From assembly GCF_000802205.1 (NCBI RefSeq), contig NZ_CP012850.1, positions 1,612,001 to 1,676,000 on the forward strand: 64,000 nucleotides of DNA, in the 5' to 3' direction. This document shows positions 9,631 to 19,118 of this stretch, piece by piece. Positions within the stretch are counted from its first letter, which is position 1, and every line of letters begins with the position of its first letter. Source of the DNA: Candidatus Nitrosocosmicus oleophilus (GTDB taxonomy: Archaea > Thermoproteota > Nitrososphaeria > Nitrososphaerales > Nitrososphaeraceae). The position numbers and the translations under genes were made by a program. The notes under the pieces were generated by a model. It was not told where the DNA came from and did not search any database. It was given only the letters and a program-made list of their open reading frames with translations.

Positions 9631-9949
9631 TACATTCTATATGATCAACGATTAATCTAGACTATAAAATGATGATTAACCAATTTCATTATTATGGAGT
9701 TCATTTGCTATTGCTGGTTTTATTTTATGCTAACCAAGTTTAGTAATACTATTTCTTCTTAAAACTCTGGCTATAGTCCATCACAATTATTGACGATCAT
9801 CCAATTTTAATTGCTCAATTGTACCAATATTTGCATAACTTAAGAATATTCGCTATATCTTTTTGTAAGGGGAGGGTATTAACAGCTTATTAGGGTATGT
9901 TAATCATTTTTGAGAATGTTTTTATATCTTTATCCAGTAAAAAGCCCGT
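9631..9949. other. Intergenic gap with promoter for the DUF4242-like gene
   Basis: Contains no gene. The ORF 9897-10094 in another frame overlaps the real downstream gene and is a shadow. Confidence 0.5.
9921..9930 (+). promoter_or_regulatory. TATA box of the DUF4242-like gene
   Basis: tttatatctt is centred about 25 bases before the ATG at 9950, the spacing expected for a leaderless archaeal transcript. Confidence 0.6.
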
Positions 9950-10213
9950 ATGGCTGTTTTTCTCGATGTTCATAAAGTGCCATTTAAAGAAGAGAATCTC
10001 CAAGAGCTTGTCAATGCTCCTGCAGATGAATACGGAGTTACACATGTCAACTTATTTTATAACATGGAAGCGGGTGTATGTTTTTGTTTATTAAACGCTC
10101 CTGATAAAGAGGCAGTCATAAAGCATCATGATAAGGTTAATATAGAATGCGAATGGATCACAGAAGTTAGCATGGCAACAGGTAATGAATCTCTAAAATA
10201 TGGTAGCCGCTGA
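9950..10213 (+). CDS. DUF4242-type small ferredoxin-fold protein
   Basis: 87 residues beginning MAVFLDVHKVPFKEENLQEL. It matches the DUF4242 / SCO4226-like group of small alpha-beta barrel proteins, some of which bind nickel (family knowledge). Here the segment NMEAGVCFCLLNAPDKEAV and KHHDKVN carry the usual positions, with two cysteines and two adjacent histidines as possible metal ligands. Function is unknown. It has its own TATA box and lies between the cyclase-domain gene and the sensor-like gene. Confidence 0.7.
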   Translation: MAVFLDVHKVPFKEENLQELVNAPADEYGVTHVNLFYNMEAGVCFCLLNAPDKEAVIKHHDKVNIECEWITEVSMATGNESLKYGSR

Positions 10214-10391
10214 GTATATTGGAAGCCAAAAACTTAACTCAGATAAAATTCATTGTATTGCAGTAAATCTCACCCTGTGAAAAGAACGGAACTCGGTAAT
10301 TTACAATTTATTACCATTATTATATGGAGAATCAAAAGAGCAAAGATAATCTTATATCTGTTGGTTGATTAATAACCTAAAGTTATCAGAA

Positions 10392-11498
10392 ATGCCCCAT
10401 GATATTGGCATACAGGAAGTCAATGTAAATCATACTCTTGAGGAAGCCCTAAACCTAATATCTAAAATATTTTCCAATACTCAGCGATATTTAGAAATAA
10501 TTGTAAGTCAAGATTGGTTATGCCATTTAGTGGAGAATCCATCAATTTTTACACTTATGAAGAAATTGAAATCCCGCAGTATTGATGCTAAGATCGTAGT
10601 CGAAATAAGCAAGATGAATGTTAATTGTTCGAAGCGACTAATGAAGTATTCTGATATAAAACATTCACAAGGATTAGTAGGTTGCAGCTTTAGGAATGAA
10701 CAATCATACTGTTCCTGTCATATCTCAGAAAATAAATTGATTGATCCGGGGCAGGAGATAGAATCGTTCGAGAAATTGACCCATTTTTTCTATGTTGATA
10801 ACGTGCATTTTGTCAGACAACAAGAAATTTTATTTAAACCTTTATGGCGGGAATCCATCTCAGCAAGGGAAAAAATAACTGAAATTGAAAAAGGGGTAAT
10901 GGAAGTCATATTAAACCACAAATCCCAATCAGAAATGGACGTCGATTCAAATAAAATACTTTTTCGCATAATGGAATCTTGCGTAGATCAAATACTAATA
11001 TTAATTCCCACAACTGATCTCTTTTGGAGTTTTTATTGTAGCAAAATGTTTGATTCAATTTCAAAGATGTTGGTCAAAGATGTGACAGTGAAGATACTAA
11101 TTCATTTAGAAGAGGGACAAACGACTTTAAAAGACGAAATACGACATAAACTCAAGGAATTCTCTCGGGATTTGGATATTAATACTAATTTTTTCTCAAA
11201 AAAAATTCCCCAATCTCATTTATCACTAATAGTAGATAACGTTGTTCTAATAGATATTGATTACAGCAGAGAAAAATCTATTCTTTCTATTGACCCTATA
11301 AATCCCGTAGTGTCCTTTTCCATTAATGATACTCGAGTATCATCCTCATCGTCAGTTTTTGATATATTGTGGATACAATCTGATTTTGAAAGACAAAAAA
11401 AGATAAAACAAACATATTTTGATATTTTTAAAGGATTCAATATGAAAAGCGAAAATTATAGTAGGGATTGGAATTTTAAAAAGAAGGACAGTAAGTAA
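10392..11498 (+). CDS. Sensor-like protein with two related alpha/beta domains
   Basis: 368 residues from the ATG at 10392; a TTG at 10365 would add nine residues but lies too near the TATA-like cttatatctg at about 10350. Two halves look alike: residues about 25-120 and about 195-320 each show a strand (YLEIIVSQDWL / QILILIPTTDLFW), helices, a second strand with VKILIHL or AKIVVEI, and a strand with a conserved-looking SLIVDN-type end. This layout resembles the phospholipase-D/TrmB-type sensing domains attached to thaumarchaeal histidine kinases and regulators, but without any kinase or DNA-binding part. There are no HKD motifs, so catalysis is unlikely. Possible ligand-binding partner of the cyclase cluster; low certainty. 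Confidence 0.6.
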   Translation: MPHDIGIQEVNVNHTLEEALNLISKIFSNTQRYLEIIVSQDWLCHLVENPSIFTLMKKLKSRSIDAKIVVEISKMNVNCSKRLMKYSDIKHSQGLVGCSFRNEQSYCSCHISENKLIDPGQEIESFEKLTHFFYVDNVHFVRQQEILFKPLWRESISAREKITEIEKGVMEVILNHKSQSEMDVDSNKILFRIMESCVDQILILIPTTDLFWSFYCSKMFDSISKMLVKDVTVKILIHLEEGQTTLKDEIRHKLKEFSRDLDINTNFFSKKIPQSHLSLIVDNVVLIDIDYSREKSILSIDPINPVVSFSINDTRVSSSSSVFDILWIQSDFERQKKIKQTYFDIFKGFNMKSENYSRDWNFKKKDSK

Positions 11499-11709
11499 TT
11501 TTACATCCATTCCCTCATTCTCTCTGAAATAAAAAAAGCTTTGCTCAAGTCAATCAATCGATTTGGCCCATTGAATTGATTCTAGAATAGATAAATATTT
11601 ATAATTAGTAACTATATATGTTAGGTTTATTCACCATTAGTATTCTATAGTTTCATTGATTCTATTATTATTCATTATGTATCATGGTATCGAAATAAAT
11701 CAGAAAGCA

Positions 11710-12687
11710 TCACAAAAAAATGAACTGTATTTTTATTCCATCTTGATCGTAAACATAAAATGATGATTCCTGGCGATATTCTAATTCTAGTAGGTTTTCA
11801 TCAATAGATATACCATTACTAAGGAGTTGGTTTTTCAATGAGTTTTTCTCTTTATTATCATCAGGTATTTGTATTGCAAAATGGTCTAGCCCTACGTTGT
11901 TCAAGTTATTTGCACTATTAGGTAGGATATTTGTCCCAATCCAACTATTTGTAGCAACGTGATGATGATATCTATCTGCGGCAAAAAAATTGGCCCCAGG
12001 GTAGGATGCAGTATGGTAAAGACCAATCATATCTTGATAAAACTTCTTGGCTTTAGGAAGGTTTGATACGTGTAAATGAACGTGACCTATCGACGTTTTT
12101 TTGGGAAAACCCTTCCACGTTCCATAACTTTCACTATTTAGCAAATTTTTGACATCTAATGGTTCTGTAACCATGTGTATTTTGTTTTGGCCAGTCCAGA
12201 TCCATTCAGATGGGTGCCTATCGTGGTAAACCTCGATTCCATTATTATCAGGGTCGTGGAGATATAGAGACTCTGAGACCGCGTGGTCAGCCATACCCTC
12301 ATAGTATTGTGGTCTGAGATTTTCCTGAATGTGTTGCAGAAATGACGCTAAAAATTTTCTTTCAGGCAGTAATATAGCAAAATGATAAAGTCCCGCCTCT
12401 CTTTTTATTATGCTGGGATTACTTGTTATATTACTATCAACGCTATCTATCTGACTTAAGACCAGCAGCGATGAAACCCCGTCTTGTCCAGGTTCGTATG
12501 TGCCAAGATATGATGTGTTATTCTCTGAACTTTTTTGTACCATCCTAAATCCTAAAATGGATTCGTAAAAATCTATGGAATTCTGTAAGTTGGAGACTTT
12601 TAGATGCACATGATCTATCTTTAAAGACGGATTAGCGATAAACCTATTATCTTTCTTATTACTATTATTACTATTATTATGATCCAC
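11710..12687 (-). CDS. Two-domain VOC dioxygenase, CatE-like
   Basis: 325 residues with two glyoxalase/extradiol (VOC) domains: residues about 24-160 (DHVHLKVSNLQNSIDFYE ... HDPDNNGIEVYHDR) and about 200-325 (GHVHLHVSNLPKAKKFYQ ... LDHFAIQIPDD). The pattern fits the COG2514 catechol-2,3-dioxygenase-like group. Metal-ligand histidines of the second domain are visible, but the final acidic ligand expected in the DxxGxxxE motif reads DQDGIKIQF, with Gln. It may therefore not be a standard iron(II) extradiol enzyme. A poly-Asn N-terminus precedes the first domain. Substrate unknown. Confidence 0.85.
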   Translation of the reverse strand: MDHNNSNNSNKKDNRFIANPSLKIDHVHLKVSNLQNSIDFYESILGFRMVQKSSENNTSYLGTYEPGQDGVSSLLVLSQIDSVDSNITSNPSIIKREAGLYHFAILLPERKFLASFLQHIQENLRPQYYEGMADHAVSESLYLHDPDNNGIEVYHDRHPSEWIWTGQNKIHMVTEPLDVKNLLNSESYGTWKGFPKKTSIGHVHLHVSNLPKAKKFYQDMIGLYHTASYPGANFFAADRYHHHVATNSWIGTNILPNSANNLNNVGLDHFAIQIPDDNKEKNSLKNQLLSNGISIDENLLELEYRQESSFYVYDQDGIKIQFIFL

Positions 12688-13470
12688 GTGTATATTTCGC
12701 CTCTGATCTATTTAATACCAAATGTCAGTTCAAAAGATCAAACTAAAAAAATAACTAGATATTAAGACTGAAATAGTATGTTATATTATTTTGGATAGTA
12801 ACCTTCTTTTCCTGTGTTTATTTGCTGAAATCAATTTGAAATTGGGCTCTATGCATTTGGTTATGTATGTTAAACGGGATATACTTGATAAAGCCCATAA
12901 TAACTCAAGAATTGTCTTTTTAAACTCTCCTAAAAAGTAACGACATATATTCTGTCGAAAACCTTACTAAGGTTGATAGTGATATCTCTTATACAGGAAA
13001 GTAATTATGAATCAACTCTTTTCCTATAATCAGTTCTCATCAAGCGGTTTCATATTTTTATATTTGGAAAAAAGCGTAAAAACCTACCCTATGATTTTCC
13101 ATTAATTGTGTTGTCTTCTGCGCTGTATTGTTAACTTGACTCAGTTCGAAAGTGTACCTCCTGACAATTTTGATGTATTTATGGGCATAACAGGAATGAC
13201 TATTTCTAGACCAATCGATTCTTTCAGTAGTATCTTCTTTAATTTGACCGTCAATGAATCATTATGAGTCAAAGATAGAATCATTATGAGTCAAAGATAG
13301 CCTTATCAGTAACATTGAAAATTTGCCTGGTCATAGTATACAAAAAGATACCAAGGATTGACTGCTCATCAATAGGTTATCGTGAGTGTAAAAAAAATTA
13401 AGATTTTTCGTGCAGTTTCGAGCACAAATAAATCATTTAGATTTATGAAGCTTGAAGCAATGTTACAAAG
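12688..13470. other. Intergenic gap with a 22-bp duplication
   Basis: 783 bases with no convincing gene; the only structure I see is the tandem duplication at 13256-13299. Confidence 0.5.
13256..13299. repeat. Perfect 22-bp tandem duplication
   Basis: gaatcattatgagtcaaaga plus ta occurs twice back to back (13256-13277 and 13278-13299). It is non-coding; it could be a doubled binding site or simple slippage. Confidence 0.9.
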
Positions 13471-14343
13471 TTAAGGTGTACGGCTTGTTTCTAACATTCC
13501 TCCTTCCATTACATTCTCTCTTTCTGAAGCTGATGGCATTTCTAGACCAAGTTCCCCATATCCTTCAGCAAGTTTTTCATTCACATGGACTACTGCAGTA
13601 TTGATGTTCTCATAGGCGCTGCCCACTCTTTCTGGAAGAGCATCTGCTTCTTCCTGGGTTGTAATAACACTACCAGGAGGGACAAATTTGTCGTCTGCAA
13701 CTTCTACTCCACCTGTTATAGTGCTAGAAACTCCAACTGCTACATCATTTCCTAGTTTTGCATCAAATACCAAGCTTTCCATTCCAACAAATGTGTTATT
13801 TCCTACATAGGCGGGTCCATGTATCAAAACACCATGTGCTAAGCTTACATTTTCACCGACATACACAGAATACCCGTCATCAAACCTTGTGTCATTCCCC
13901 AACAAACGGTCTCCATTACTTGCAAATCTTCTATCATCTAGGTTGTTGTCATCTACTGTAGTTTCCAACCCATGGATTACAACACCATCTTGCATGTTAG
14001 AAAATGGTCCGATATAGAGTGGTGTTCCCTCATCACCCCTGCATACTGCAGTGGGTGCAACTAGGACATTTTGTCCTATGTAACAATTTCCAATAACTAC
14101 TGCGAATGGATGGATGAATGCAGATCCTTGTATAGACGGAGAAGTTACATTAGAATTAAAGTCGGTTATAACATTTTCGTGAATATTTGGCCATTGCTGA
14201 CTACTGTTTGGAGCAACTTGTTCACCTTGTTGCGGTTGTGATACATTCCCTTGTCCATAACTTTGAGGTATTATTGTCATCAAGATAGCGATACCTGCTA
14301 TCGCAATTATTCCAGTTAATAATTGGTAGTTTTTTCTATCCAT
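13471..14343 (-). CDS. cam: Secreted gamma-class carbonic anhydrase (Cam type)
   Basis: 290 residues. It hydrates CO2 to bicarbonate outside the membrane. Residues 1-31 are a signal peptide (hydrophobic stretch then SYGQG). The left-handed beta-helix follows, with zinc ligands H124, H170 and H175, R102, and the proton-transfer or active-site glutamates E105 (RGDEG) and E127 (HGLET) of Methanosarcina Cam. The ligand spacing H124-H170 is 46 residues against 36 in Cam, so the acidic loop carries about 10 extra residues. The C-terminal helix VVHVNEKLAEGYGELG is conserved. It probably supplies bicarbonate for the 3-hydroxypropionate/4-hydroxybutyrate cycle or buffers the cell surface (inference). 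Confidence 0.95.
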   Translation of the reverse strand: MDRKNYQLLTGIIAIAGIAILMTIIPQSYGQGNVSQPQQGEQVAPNSSQQWPNIHENVITDFNSNVTSPSIQGSAFIHPFAVVIGNCYIGQNVLVAPTAVCRGDEGTPLYIGPFSNMQDGVVIHGLETTVDDNNLDDRRFASNGDRLLGNDTRFDDGYSVYVGENVSLAHGVLIHGPAYVGNNTFVGMESLVFDAKLGNDVAVGVSSTITGGVEVADDKFVPPGSVITTQEEADALPERVGSAYENINTAVVHVNEKLAEGYGELGLEMPSASERENVMEGGMLETSRTP

Positions 14344-14738
14344 TGCTAATTCCTTGACGTATCATATTTAACGGCCAGAGTGAAATGTTATTGATCCTTT
14401 GTCTAAATTTTTTCTAAAAATAGGATTTCTAAACATACGCTGATGGAGGCAGTATGTTTTAAGGTACAAAGTTAGTTTCCCCTTGTAAGGCAAAAATGAA
14501 ACTAGACAAAAAGCACTCTGAAATTATAAAAGGACCATTAAGTAACATAAGTGGATGAAAAATTCAAGAATGATTTTCATATTTACTTGTTGTCTTGATG
14601 TCTATCAGAATTAGTCTTAATTGATCATATAAAATCTCTCAATTTACTAAAACTTGTATTCATATTAGTTTGGTAATTCAGACAAAAAAAGAATAGGTTT
14701 GTTTACTGCTTGAGAATCTGCAAGAAATTAATTTGCTC
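14344..14738. other. Intergenic gap with the carbonic anhydrase promoter
   Basis: No gene. On the minus strand ttaaatatg at about 14365-14373 lies about 26 bases before the cam ATG, a good leaderless TATA box. Confidence 0.5.
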
Positions 14739-15254
14739 TTACTTTGTACTGCTTAATTGTCCCCTTATTTCACCATCTGGATGTTGAACTGTGTGAACGT
14801 TAACATAAGTACTATTACCCTTAATTGCAGTTATTAAATCAGAGATTGCTTTTCCTTGTAAAGGTCCCTCCAAATTAATTGCCGCTAGAGTACCGTTTAT
14901 GGTAAGCCCATTCTGATTTGGATTCTGTGTAGGATCGAATGTGAATAGAGTCACTGCAATTGGTCCGTTTTCTCCTAGAATTCCACTATGGATATGGGCG
15001 GCGGTTACATTCTGGATATTAGAAGCATTAACGTTGAAGTCTAATGTATCATTGTTAGGGAGAATCGGGGTAAATCTTGCATCTCCTGTTGCTTGAGTAT
15101 CTACTGCTGGAACTTCCTCTTGACCAGTAAGGTTAGCAACAAAATCGTGGTTTGCGTATGCTGTTGACGTACTTGAAATTGCCGATACTGCAAATACACT
15201 TCCTAGTGCTAGCGCAATTGCTAGAAATAACATTCTGTTATTTTTGATTGTCAT
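14739..15254 (-). CDS. Secreted CHRD-domain protein
   Basis: 171 residues from the ATG at 15254. I chose this over the upstream ATG at 15287 because a TATA box (15275-15284) sits 25 bases before it and the signal peptide starts directly there (MTIKNNRMLFLAIALALG ... AYA). Residues about 35-170 are one CHRD domain: NLTGQEEVPAV, GDARFTP, AAHIHSG and the ending VHTVQHPDGEIRGQL. CHRD domains occur in chordin and many bacterial surface proteins; their function is unknown. It lies in line with cam and the oxalate decarboxylase, all on the minus strand but each with long spacers. Confidence 0.9.
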   Translation of the reverse strand: MTIKNNRMLFLAIALALGSVFAVSAISSTSTAYANHDFVANLTGQEEVPAVDTQATGDARFTPILPNNDTLDFNVNASNIQNVTAAHIHSGILGENGPIAVTLFTFDPTQNPNQNGLTINGTLAAINLEGPLQGKAISDLITAIKGNSTYVNVHTVQHPDGEIRGQLSSTK

Positions 15255-15713
15255 CCACTTAATGTCAATAATGTGATATATAACCACTTTGTTGGACTTC
15301 TCAGTTTTCTAGAAATCCTCATGACACAAATTATCACAGGATATATGGGATAATTTGAGCAATAATTATCAAATGACTGTGATTGGATAATTTTAATTCC
15401 AACTGAAAGACTTTCATATTTTTCCAAGGGTAGATGACATGCTTTGTAATTCTATATTATTGTCGAATTTTGATTTTATGATCCATGATCAATTTCTTTT
15501 CAAAGCCAAAACAAGCTATTTCAATATCAAAATCTCTGCAGATTATAAATGTGGTAATAATGGTCTGCAATTGTTAATTGATATTTGTTGACCATGGAAT
15601 TTTGTAAATCAGTATATCTAGATGACCTTAACTTTAGTAAGGACTGTTCTCATAGAAACTGGATGAAGAGGTAGCGTGGTTATCAATCTCATATTAGGAT
15701 GATGTTGCATTAT
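15255..15713. other. Intergenic gap
   Basis: 459 bases. Apart from the TATA box near 15280 I see nothing. Confidence 0.5.
15275..15284 (-). promoter_or_regulatory. TATA box of the CHRD gene
   Basis: Minus-strand gttatatatc centred 25 bases upstream of the ATG at 15254, implying a leaderless mRNA and fixing the start. Confidence 0.65.
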
Positions 15714-16880
15714 CTATACTTTGTCGCTTGAGTTCTTGATAACTGGCCATTTTTCCTTACGTAGTGAATCCATCACAGTGTGATTCAGATTGAGATGAGC
15801 CTGAACGAGTTCTTTGGGAGTCAAAGCCATCCACTGATTTAGTGAAATATCTTGGAAACGAGAACTTTTAAACATCTCCAGAAACCGCAATGGTTTATCA
15901 CCAATATTTTCAATGTAGTGTCCCATCGCAAATGGGACATATCCAACATCCCCTGCTTGGTAGTCGAAGGTCCGTGCTTTTCCTTCTGATGCAAATACTC
16001 CCATTCTGGCATATCCCTCAATATAGTATTGCCATTCATCAGTGTTCGGATGCCAATGCATCTCTCGCATCCCGCCTGGTTTGACCTCCACAAGTCCTGC
16101 CGCAATGTTGGTTGCTACGGGAAAATTAGACGAATCTACCATACGAACCGTCCCACCACTGGTCTCCAACGGCTTTTGATTCAGGAAATGATAGCTAAAA
16201 GATCTTTGTCCTTGATTACTGAGAATCTTATCAGCAGCTAACGGCCCTGGAATCTCGGTAGGAAACATATAATACTTGTGATCAAGTTCGTGCATCGGAA
16301 TATTGGCAAATTCGATAACTGGCAAGCCAAAATTCTTTGCCAGTACTTCTTTGGGAGTATGGGCAAACCAATCGGTAATGAGGAACGTTGAATCTTCAGA
16401 AAAGTTACCATCATCAAAAACGAGAAGAAACTCACAGCCTCCTTCTAATCCTTGGATCGAATGAGGAATACCTGGAGGAAAATACCATAGATCTCCAGTA
16501 CTCACATCGTCTAGAAAGTTACATCCGTCTTGGTCTACTGCGCTGATTCGTGCTTGTCCGTTGAGCATATAAGCCCATTCCGCCTCCTTGTGCCAGTGTA
16601 ATTCGCGTACTCCACCGGCATTTAACCGCATGTTAACCCCAGCGAGTGTAGTAGCTATGGGTAACTCTCGGGCTGTTACTTGTCGTGTCCATCCACCCTT
16701 CTGGAGTCGATTGTGTGCCAAAGCAAATGAAAACTTCATGTTTGGTAACGTACCTGAGTCAGTGCTAGGAGGTGTAAGAATGTCAGGGTTCTGGCGGTCT
16801 AATTCTTTATTGCGTGGACCAGGATCAGTACCGCCTGCATCATGTCCAATGGGTTTTGGTATGGATCTTTCTGAGACCAT
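15714..16880 (-). CDS. oxdC: Bicupin oxalate decarboxylase
   Basis: 388 residues. It converts oxalate to formate and CO2 using manganese. The N-terminal cupin has H95, H97, E101 and H140 with R92, the same numbers as Bacillus subtilis OxdC. The active-site lid reads S161-E-D-S-T165, against SENST in OxdC; the glutamate kept at 162 marks a decarboxylase rather than an oxalate oxidase. The C-terminal cupin has H275, H277, E282 and H321, with E335 matching OxdC E333. No signal peptide is seen, so it is probably cytosolic. Base composition is richer in G+C than the neighbours and bacterial homologues are the norm, which suggests transfer from bacteria. Confidence 0.93.
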   Translation of the reverse strand: MVSERSIPKPIGHDAGGTDPGPRNKELDRQNPDILTPPSTDSGTLPNMKFSFALAHNRLQKGGWTRQVTARELPIATTLAGVNMRLNAGGVRELHWHKEAEWAYMLNGQARISAVDQDGCNFLDDVSTGDLWYFPPGIPHSIQGLEGGCEFLLVFDDGNFSEDSTFLITDWFAHTPKEVLAKNFGLPVIEFANIPMHELDHKYYMFPTEIPGPLAADKILSNQGQRSFSYHFLNQKPLETSGGTVRMVDSSNFPVATNIAAGLVEVKPGGMREMHWHPNTDEWQYYIEGYARMGVFASEGKARTFDYQAGDVGYVPFAMGHYIENIGDKPLRFLEMFKSSRFQDISLNQWMALTPKELVQAHLNLNHTVMDSLRKEKWPVIKNSSDKV

Positions 16881-17629
16881 TTCATAACACTACTACTTGA
16901 TTGCAGATAATAACGGTGGTACTATTTATCCCATTTTTGAATGACATTGAACTACTAAAGATGTTCCGATCTTGTTTTACCTTATTCGTTCTACAATATT
17001 TCCAAATATCTGCCACCTTTTGCATCATATAGGTAAACCCTAACTAAGGAATGATTTATACTTAATGGAAGATTTGATGTGGTCAAACATCAAAATAATA
17101 CTGTCAAGCCCAATCTAATATTTTGAAAATTACAATTCAAAGGGCAAAAGATTTTTCAAAATTGTGTTGGCCTATTTAATTCATATTTCCTGAAGCTGTC
17201 AAAATGGCATTATAGTGTATGTCATAAGAATCAACTAATAGTAACGAGATAAATTGAAAATAAAATATTTTTCCTAATTGTTCTTTTGAAGTTTCCTATA
17301 AATAATCTAAGTTTATCAATGCCCATTGTTTTTGTGCCATATCAATTACTTCCACACGTGATTACTCTAGGAGGAAAGGGTGAATATTTGTCGAATATGT
17401 TCTATATTCTTGATCTTTCTGGTAGAATTTGATTATATACTTTTGCATTATTTTGTAATGTGTATGGATATGCATAGTACACAACCAAAGATACATTTGA
17501 AATCTACTGATAAAAAATGTTGTGAATATCGAACAAAATAGGACAAAGGGATCTTATAAAGGTAGAAGTATTCGAATAGATTATTCTTTTAAATGGTGGA
17601 TGGGAATTTGTAGGATAAATTAAGAAAGG
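16881..17629. other. Intergenic gap
   Basis: 749 bases between divergent genes, AT-rich, no gene or clear hairpin found. Confidence 0.5.
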
Positions 17630-18085
17630 ATGACCTCCGCAATTAATCTAATGAGTGACGTATATGCAATTTCAGCAATAACTTTAATCATAAAAGACAT
17701 GAAAAGGTCTTGTAACTTTTATTCTAAAATACCTGGTTTTAGATTGATTTATGGCGGATCTCTCGATGATGCATTTACTACTTTTCAGATTGGAAAACGC
17801 AAGTCACCTATGTATTTGAATCTAGAACTTGAAACCTCTGAAAGTAGTACTCGTCTTAGTAATTACAAACCTAGATTTTTTGGTAGAATAATTTTTTATA
17901 CTACCGATGTAGACAAATTATATTCGTATTTTATCAGTAATTCATCTCTTTCAGGTTTAATGTTGCTTGTTCACGAACCGGTGGATGCCCCTTGGGGTGA
18001 AAGATATTTCTATGTAAGAGAACCAGATGGGTATGAACTTTCATTCGCTCACCCTCTGAAAAGAAAATCTGTCCAGCAGAATTAA
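17630..18085 (+). CDS. Single-domain VOC (glyoxalase-like) protein
   Basis: 151 residues; the Met at residue 8 (17651) is an alternative start. The VOC fold pattern is clear: AISAITLIIKDMKRSCNFYS, PRFFGRIIFYTTDVDKL, and the closing YVREPDGYELSFAHP with the metal-ligand glutamate. The first strand has Ile where a metal-binding His is common, so metal binding may be weak or shared in a dimer. Such proteins serve as lyases, dioxygenases or resistance proteins; nothing here decides which. Confidence 0.8.
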   Translation: MTSAINLMSDVYAISAITLIIKDMKRSCNFYSKIPGFRLIYGGSLDDAFTTFQIGKRKSPMYLNLELETSESSTRLSNYKPRFFGRIIFYTTDVDKLYSYFISNSSLSGLMLLVHEPVDAPWGERYFYVREPDGYELSFAHPLKRKSVQQN

Positions 18086-18386
18086 GGTGATCTGTAGTAT
18101 TAATGATTCGAAATTGTGATTGTTAATAAGCGGGATTCCATATTGGGTCCATGTTGGTAGTCTGGTTATTTATATTGTTTGGAGAATGTTTTTCGGTATC
18201 GAAGCAAAAAAATATCCCCCTATAATTTGAAACCAAAAACTAACTTTAATGTTTGAATTAGTGATCAACTCTGGCCTCAAAATACAAAATATTGTCGTCC
18301 ATAATTTTAGGAAAATGAATGATATATTACAATATTTTCTTCAAAACGTTACGTTTTTTATAGTATGATAAAAATGTAAAGAGAGT
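18086..18386. other. Spacer with promoter of the small operon
   Basis: No gene. ttttttatag at about 18354-18363 lies 27 bases before the ATG at 18387 and is a likely TATA box. Confidence 0.5.
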
Positions 18387-18605
18387 ATGTATGCTTTTAG
18401 ATCAATACTATTGGGTTGTGTACTTGCAACCATGGCTTTCATCTCTGGATTGACAGGTCTCTCACCACAAATAAATGCTAATACGCCAACAACGGCCGAG
18501 CTTCCTGCAACCATTGGAAATGGATCAGCCTCTGATTTGGGATTAACAAATAGTACAGTGCCAGCAGAAAATACTACAACAGTAGCTCCAGTGTCTCCTC
18601 TATGA
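18387..18605 (+). CDS. Small secreted protein
   Basis: 72 residues: a signal peptide (hydrophobic to about residue 27, ending near INANTP), then a Thr/Ala/Ser/Asn/Pro-rich tail with no domain. It overlaps the next gene by four bases (ATGA), which indicates a two-gene operon with translational coupling. A TATA box lies 27 bases upstream. No function can be assigned. Confidence 0.6.
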   Translation: MYAFRSILLGCVLATMAFISGLTGLSPQINANTPTTAELPATIGNGSASDLGLTNSTVPAENTTTVAPVSPL

Positions 18606-18874
18606 AATTTTTGATACGGGTTTCATTCCCTAATTCACTTGGCAACGAAATGGTAAATGATCCAAGCTTTCTAAAAAAAATAGAAGAATATATAAGAAAT
18701 ACAAGATCAGAATCGGCATTTTTTACACTTTATGATGGAGAAAGAACCGCAATGTTTGTAATGGATATATCCTCCCCTGGTCAAATGTATGATGCTTGTG
18801 AACCATTGTTATTGCTAGGTGGAAAAGTTCACCGTGAGATGATAATGACCCTTGATGATATAAGAAAAGGCTAG
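18602..18874 (+). CDS. Small ferredoxin-fold protein (DUF3303-like)
   Basis: 90 residues beginning MKFLIRVSFPNSLGNEM. The beta-alpha-beta pattern with ESAFFTLYDGERTAMFVMDI and a C-terminal LLGGKVHREMIMTLDD resembles the small dimeric alpha-beta barrel proteins often annotated as DUF3303 or panthothenate-type stress proteins; I base this on pattern only. It starts within the stop codon region of the secreted-protein gene, so the two are translated from one mRNA. Confidence 0.7.
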   Translation: MKFLIRVSFPNSLGNEMVNDPSFLKKIEEYIRNTRSESAFFTLYDGERTAMFVMDISSPGQMYDACEPLLLLGGKVHREMIMTLDDIRKG

Positions 18875-19118
18875 TAACTTTTCTTAGTCCATTTAACTAT
18901 TTATCATTCTTTTAATAAATATTCGCTCCTCTTAAAAGCTAGATTGGGTTGTATTGAAGCCTTCATTACCTGCTCGATATGTGATAATCTGTTCCTTGGA
19001 TATGATCATTATTTGAAAAAAAGGAATTTGGAGATCGTTTTATTCTATGCTCAGCACAAGCATTTTAGAGTTGATGATTTAAGAATGAGAAGTAAACAAG
19101 AGTTTTCTAATTATTGTA

